From: Phycisphaerales bacterium
GTDB taxonomy: Bacteria > Planctomycetota > Phycisphaerae > Phycisphaerales > UBA1924
Assembly: GCA_007124345.1 (NCBI GenBank)
Contig: SLFH01000285.1
Span: 1 to 18,931, forward strand
Direction of reading: 5' to 3'
Length of the DNA stretch: 18,931 nucleotides
In this document: positions 17,406-18,931 of the stretch, piece after piece
Layout: every line of letters starts with the position of its first letter
How positions within the stretch are numbered: the first letter of the stretch is position 1
Notes under the pieces: model-generated
What the model saw: only the letters and a program-made list of their open reading frames with translations
What the model was told of the DNA's origin: nothing
The model's database searches: none
Made by a program: the position numbers and the translations under genes

Positions 17406-18931
17406 TCAGCACCCCGCGGCGAAGAGGGCGAGGAAGGCGAAGAAGTCGTCGGCGTCGATCACGCCGTCGCCGTTGATATCCGCCTGCGGATCTCCGGCGG
17501 CAAAGAGCTGCAGGAACGCGAAGAAGTCGTCCGCGTCGATCACGAAGTCGCCGTTCATGTCCGCGATGCAGGTGACATTCAGCCGGACCTGGTTCGGGGC
17601 GTAGACGAGGCGGTACACGAGGCCCTGCGGCAGCGGCTCCGCTTGGATGATCTCGGCGAAACTGCCGCTGATGCTGCTCGCCGAGCCCGACAGAATGGTG
17701 TAGGACTGGCCGAAGTCGGGCGTGTAGTTGTCGATGGTCTCGACCGAGAGCGCGCCTCCGAGTTTGAGGTCGGTGGCGCTGGTGACGCGATCATAGTTCG
17801 CGATCGACGAAGAGGGGCCGCCGATGCGGACCTCGAGCGTGTGGGTGGGCGCGAGGGTGATGTCGCCGATGAGCTCCATAGATCCGGGATCTTCGAGTCC
17901 CGGAGCGGTGGCGCCGCGGAGCAGGAACTCGCCGCTGATGCGGCCGATCCCCCTGACGGTCTGGCCCTCGCCGATCTCGGCGCTGATGTCGGTCGACGTG
18001 GTGATCTGGGCGGTCGAGGTCGTCCGGTTGAGCAGGATGATCCCGTCGCCGGAGATCGCGCCGACCTCGTCGAACCGGAGCGTGGACGAGCTGGCGATCT
18101 GGTTCCGATTGACGGTGATAACCCCGTGGTTGGTCAGCCCCGTGCCCCCGATGCGCAGTGTCCCCCCGGCGTTCAGATCGAGAGCACCGGAGACCGTCAC
18201 ATCGCGGAACGTGCTCGTGCTCGTGGCTTTGACCACGCGGCTTCCGGGCTCAGCGCCGACGGAGCCGCCGTTGACCGTCACGCTGCTGCCGATCAGCACC
18301 TCGCCCCCGTCGGCGAGGATCGAGCCCGAGGTACCTTGTGTGATATTCACAAAGGCCAAATCGAGCGTGCCGGCCGAGGCGGTCATGAGCGCGTTGTTGG
18401 TCTTGTCGTCGCCGGTGATTCTGAGCGTCGCGCCCGCGACATCGGCGTCGATCACGCCGTTGTTGATCATGCCGGCGGTGATCTGCCCGAAGCCCGCGAT
18501 GGTGTGATCGGCGCTTTGCGTGATGACGGCGTCCTGTCCGGTGGTCAACTGGGCGGTGGATGTGGCCCGGTTCAGACGCAGGAGGCCGCTGCCGCCGAGC
18601 GTTCCGCTTTCATCGAAACGAAGCGTTGTGGTGGATGCGACACTGTTGGCGTTGATCGTAAATTCGCCGTTGTTGGTCAGGCCGCCAAGCACAGCGATCG
18701 TGGATCCGGCGTTGACATCGACCGCGCCGCGCAGCGAGACATCCTCGAAGGTGCTCGTGCCCAAGGTTCTGAGCACGCGGCTTCCGGGCTCGGCGCCGAT
18801 CGAGCCGCCTGCGACCGTCACGCCGCCGCGGATCAGCACCTCGCCCCCGTCGGCGAGCAGTTCGGCGCCGGCGTCTTGGACAATGTCGACGTTCGTCAGG
18901 TCGAGCGTGCCGGCGGAGGCGAGCATGAGCG
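17406..18931 (-). CDS. Large exported repeat protein with dockerin-type tag, 3' part only
   Basis: The C-terminal 507 or so residues of a gene that runs off the right edge. The ATG at 18926 is not the start: the codons before it read A-L, matching NAL-M in the next repeat. The visible part has 180-residue repeats, each with SAGTLDL, LADGGEVLI, GAEPGSRV, TLRFDE and LLNRTTSTAQ-like strands, typical of a beta-helix or adhesin-like surface protein. A closing domain follows (about 345-450, YDRVTSATDLKLGGALSVE, as seen in autotransporter-like or PEP-CTERM-like proteins). The end carries the EF-hand-like repeats DMNGDFVIDADDFF and DINGDGVIDADDFF and stops ...LALFAAGC, like the protease tag. It likely lies on the cell surface. 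The binding partner is unknown. Confidence 0.9.
   Translation of the reverse strand, partial: LMLASAGTLDLTNVDIVQDAGAELLADGGEVLIRGGVTVAGGSIGAEPGSRVLRTLGTSTFEDVSLRGAVDVNAGSTIAVLGGLTNNGEFTINANSVASTTTLRFDESGTLGGSGLLRLNRATSTAQLTTGQDAVITQSADHTIAGFGQITAGMINNGVIDADVAGATLRITGDDKTNNALMTASAGTLDLAFVNITQGTSGSILADGGEVLIGSSVTVNGGSVGAEPGSRVVKATSTSTFRDVTVSGALDLNAGGTLRIGGTGLTNHGVITVNRNQIASSSTLRFDEVGAISGDGIILLNRTTSTAQITTSTDISAEIGEGQTVRGIGRISGEFLLRGATAPGLEDPGSMELIGDITLAPTHTLEVRIGGPSSSIANYDRVTSATDLKLGGALSVETIDNYTPDFGQSYTILSGSASSISGSFAEIIQAEPLPQGLVYRLVYAPNQVRLNVTCIADMNGDFVIDADDFFAFLQLFAAGDPQADINGDGVIDADDFFAFLALFAAGC
17907..18931 (-). repeat. 540-bp tandem repeat within the surface protein gene
   Basis: The unit is 540 bp (180 codons). 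Equivalent points such as the CACGCGGCTTCCGGGCTC block occur near 18775 and 18235, exactly 540 bases apart. Unit 1 spans about 18920-18381. Unit 2 starts at 18380 and decays towards about 17907. The copies match clearly at protein level and partly at DNA level. More copies probably lie to the right of the window. Confidence 0.8.

Overview
The window looks like chromosomal DNA from a high-GC planctomycete, most likely the class Phycisphaerae. Four things point that way. A 23S rRNA gene stands with no 16S gene directly upstream. Two neighbouring secreted proteins end in EF-hand-like dockerin repeats with a terminal ...LFAAGC. A PilM-like ATPase domain is joined to a membrane/periplasmic part. 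Several small proteins resemble planctomycete orphans. The taxonomy is inference; the sequence alone does not prove it.

Layout, left to right. Positions 1-1283 hold the 5' part of a 23S rRNA on the minus strand; its 3' part lies off the left edge. A non-coding leader rich in hairpins follows (about 1284-1679), then a strong terminator (1680-1712) that closes a three-gene minus-strand operon (7245-1780). That operon encodes a PilM-PilN-type fusion and two single-pass envelope proteins, and probably forms an inner-membrane platform of a type IV pilus or type II secretion-like machine. Next on the minus strand come a MEMO1-family protein with an extra N-terminal PqqD-like domain (9281-7884) and a small three-helix membrane protein. 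Divergent from these, two plus-strand genes encode a 109-aa basic orphan and a lipoprotein with two CusF-like metal-binding domains.

A minus-strand group follows: a one-TM protein, a class-V aminotransferase/cysteine desulfurase-like enzyme, and a family-4-like uracil-DNA glycosylase that has lost the iron-sulfur cysteines. The group ends at a very good intrinsic terminator (10686-10728). Further right are a sugar-nucleotide epimerase followed by a 66-aa basic protein. Last come two exported proteins with the same C-terminal dockerin-type tag: a subtilisin-like protease and the 3' end of a large protein built from 180-residue repeats, which runs off the right edge.

The most notable points are the uracil-DNA glycosylase with a single cysteine, the PilM-PilN fusion operon, the 23S gene with no 16S upstream, the shared dockerin-type C-terminal tag, and a striking shortage of the tetranucleotide ACGT (7 found by eye, against roughly 50 expected at this base composition). 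No CRISPR array, tRNA, insertion sequence or prophage gene was seen. Function calls come from motifs recognised by reading; no database search was possible.
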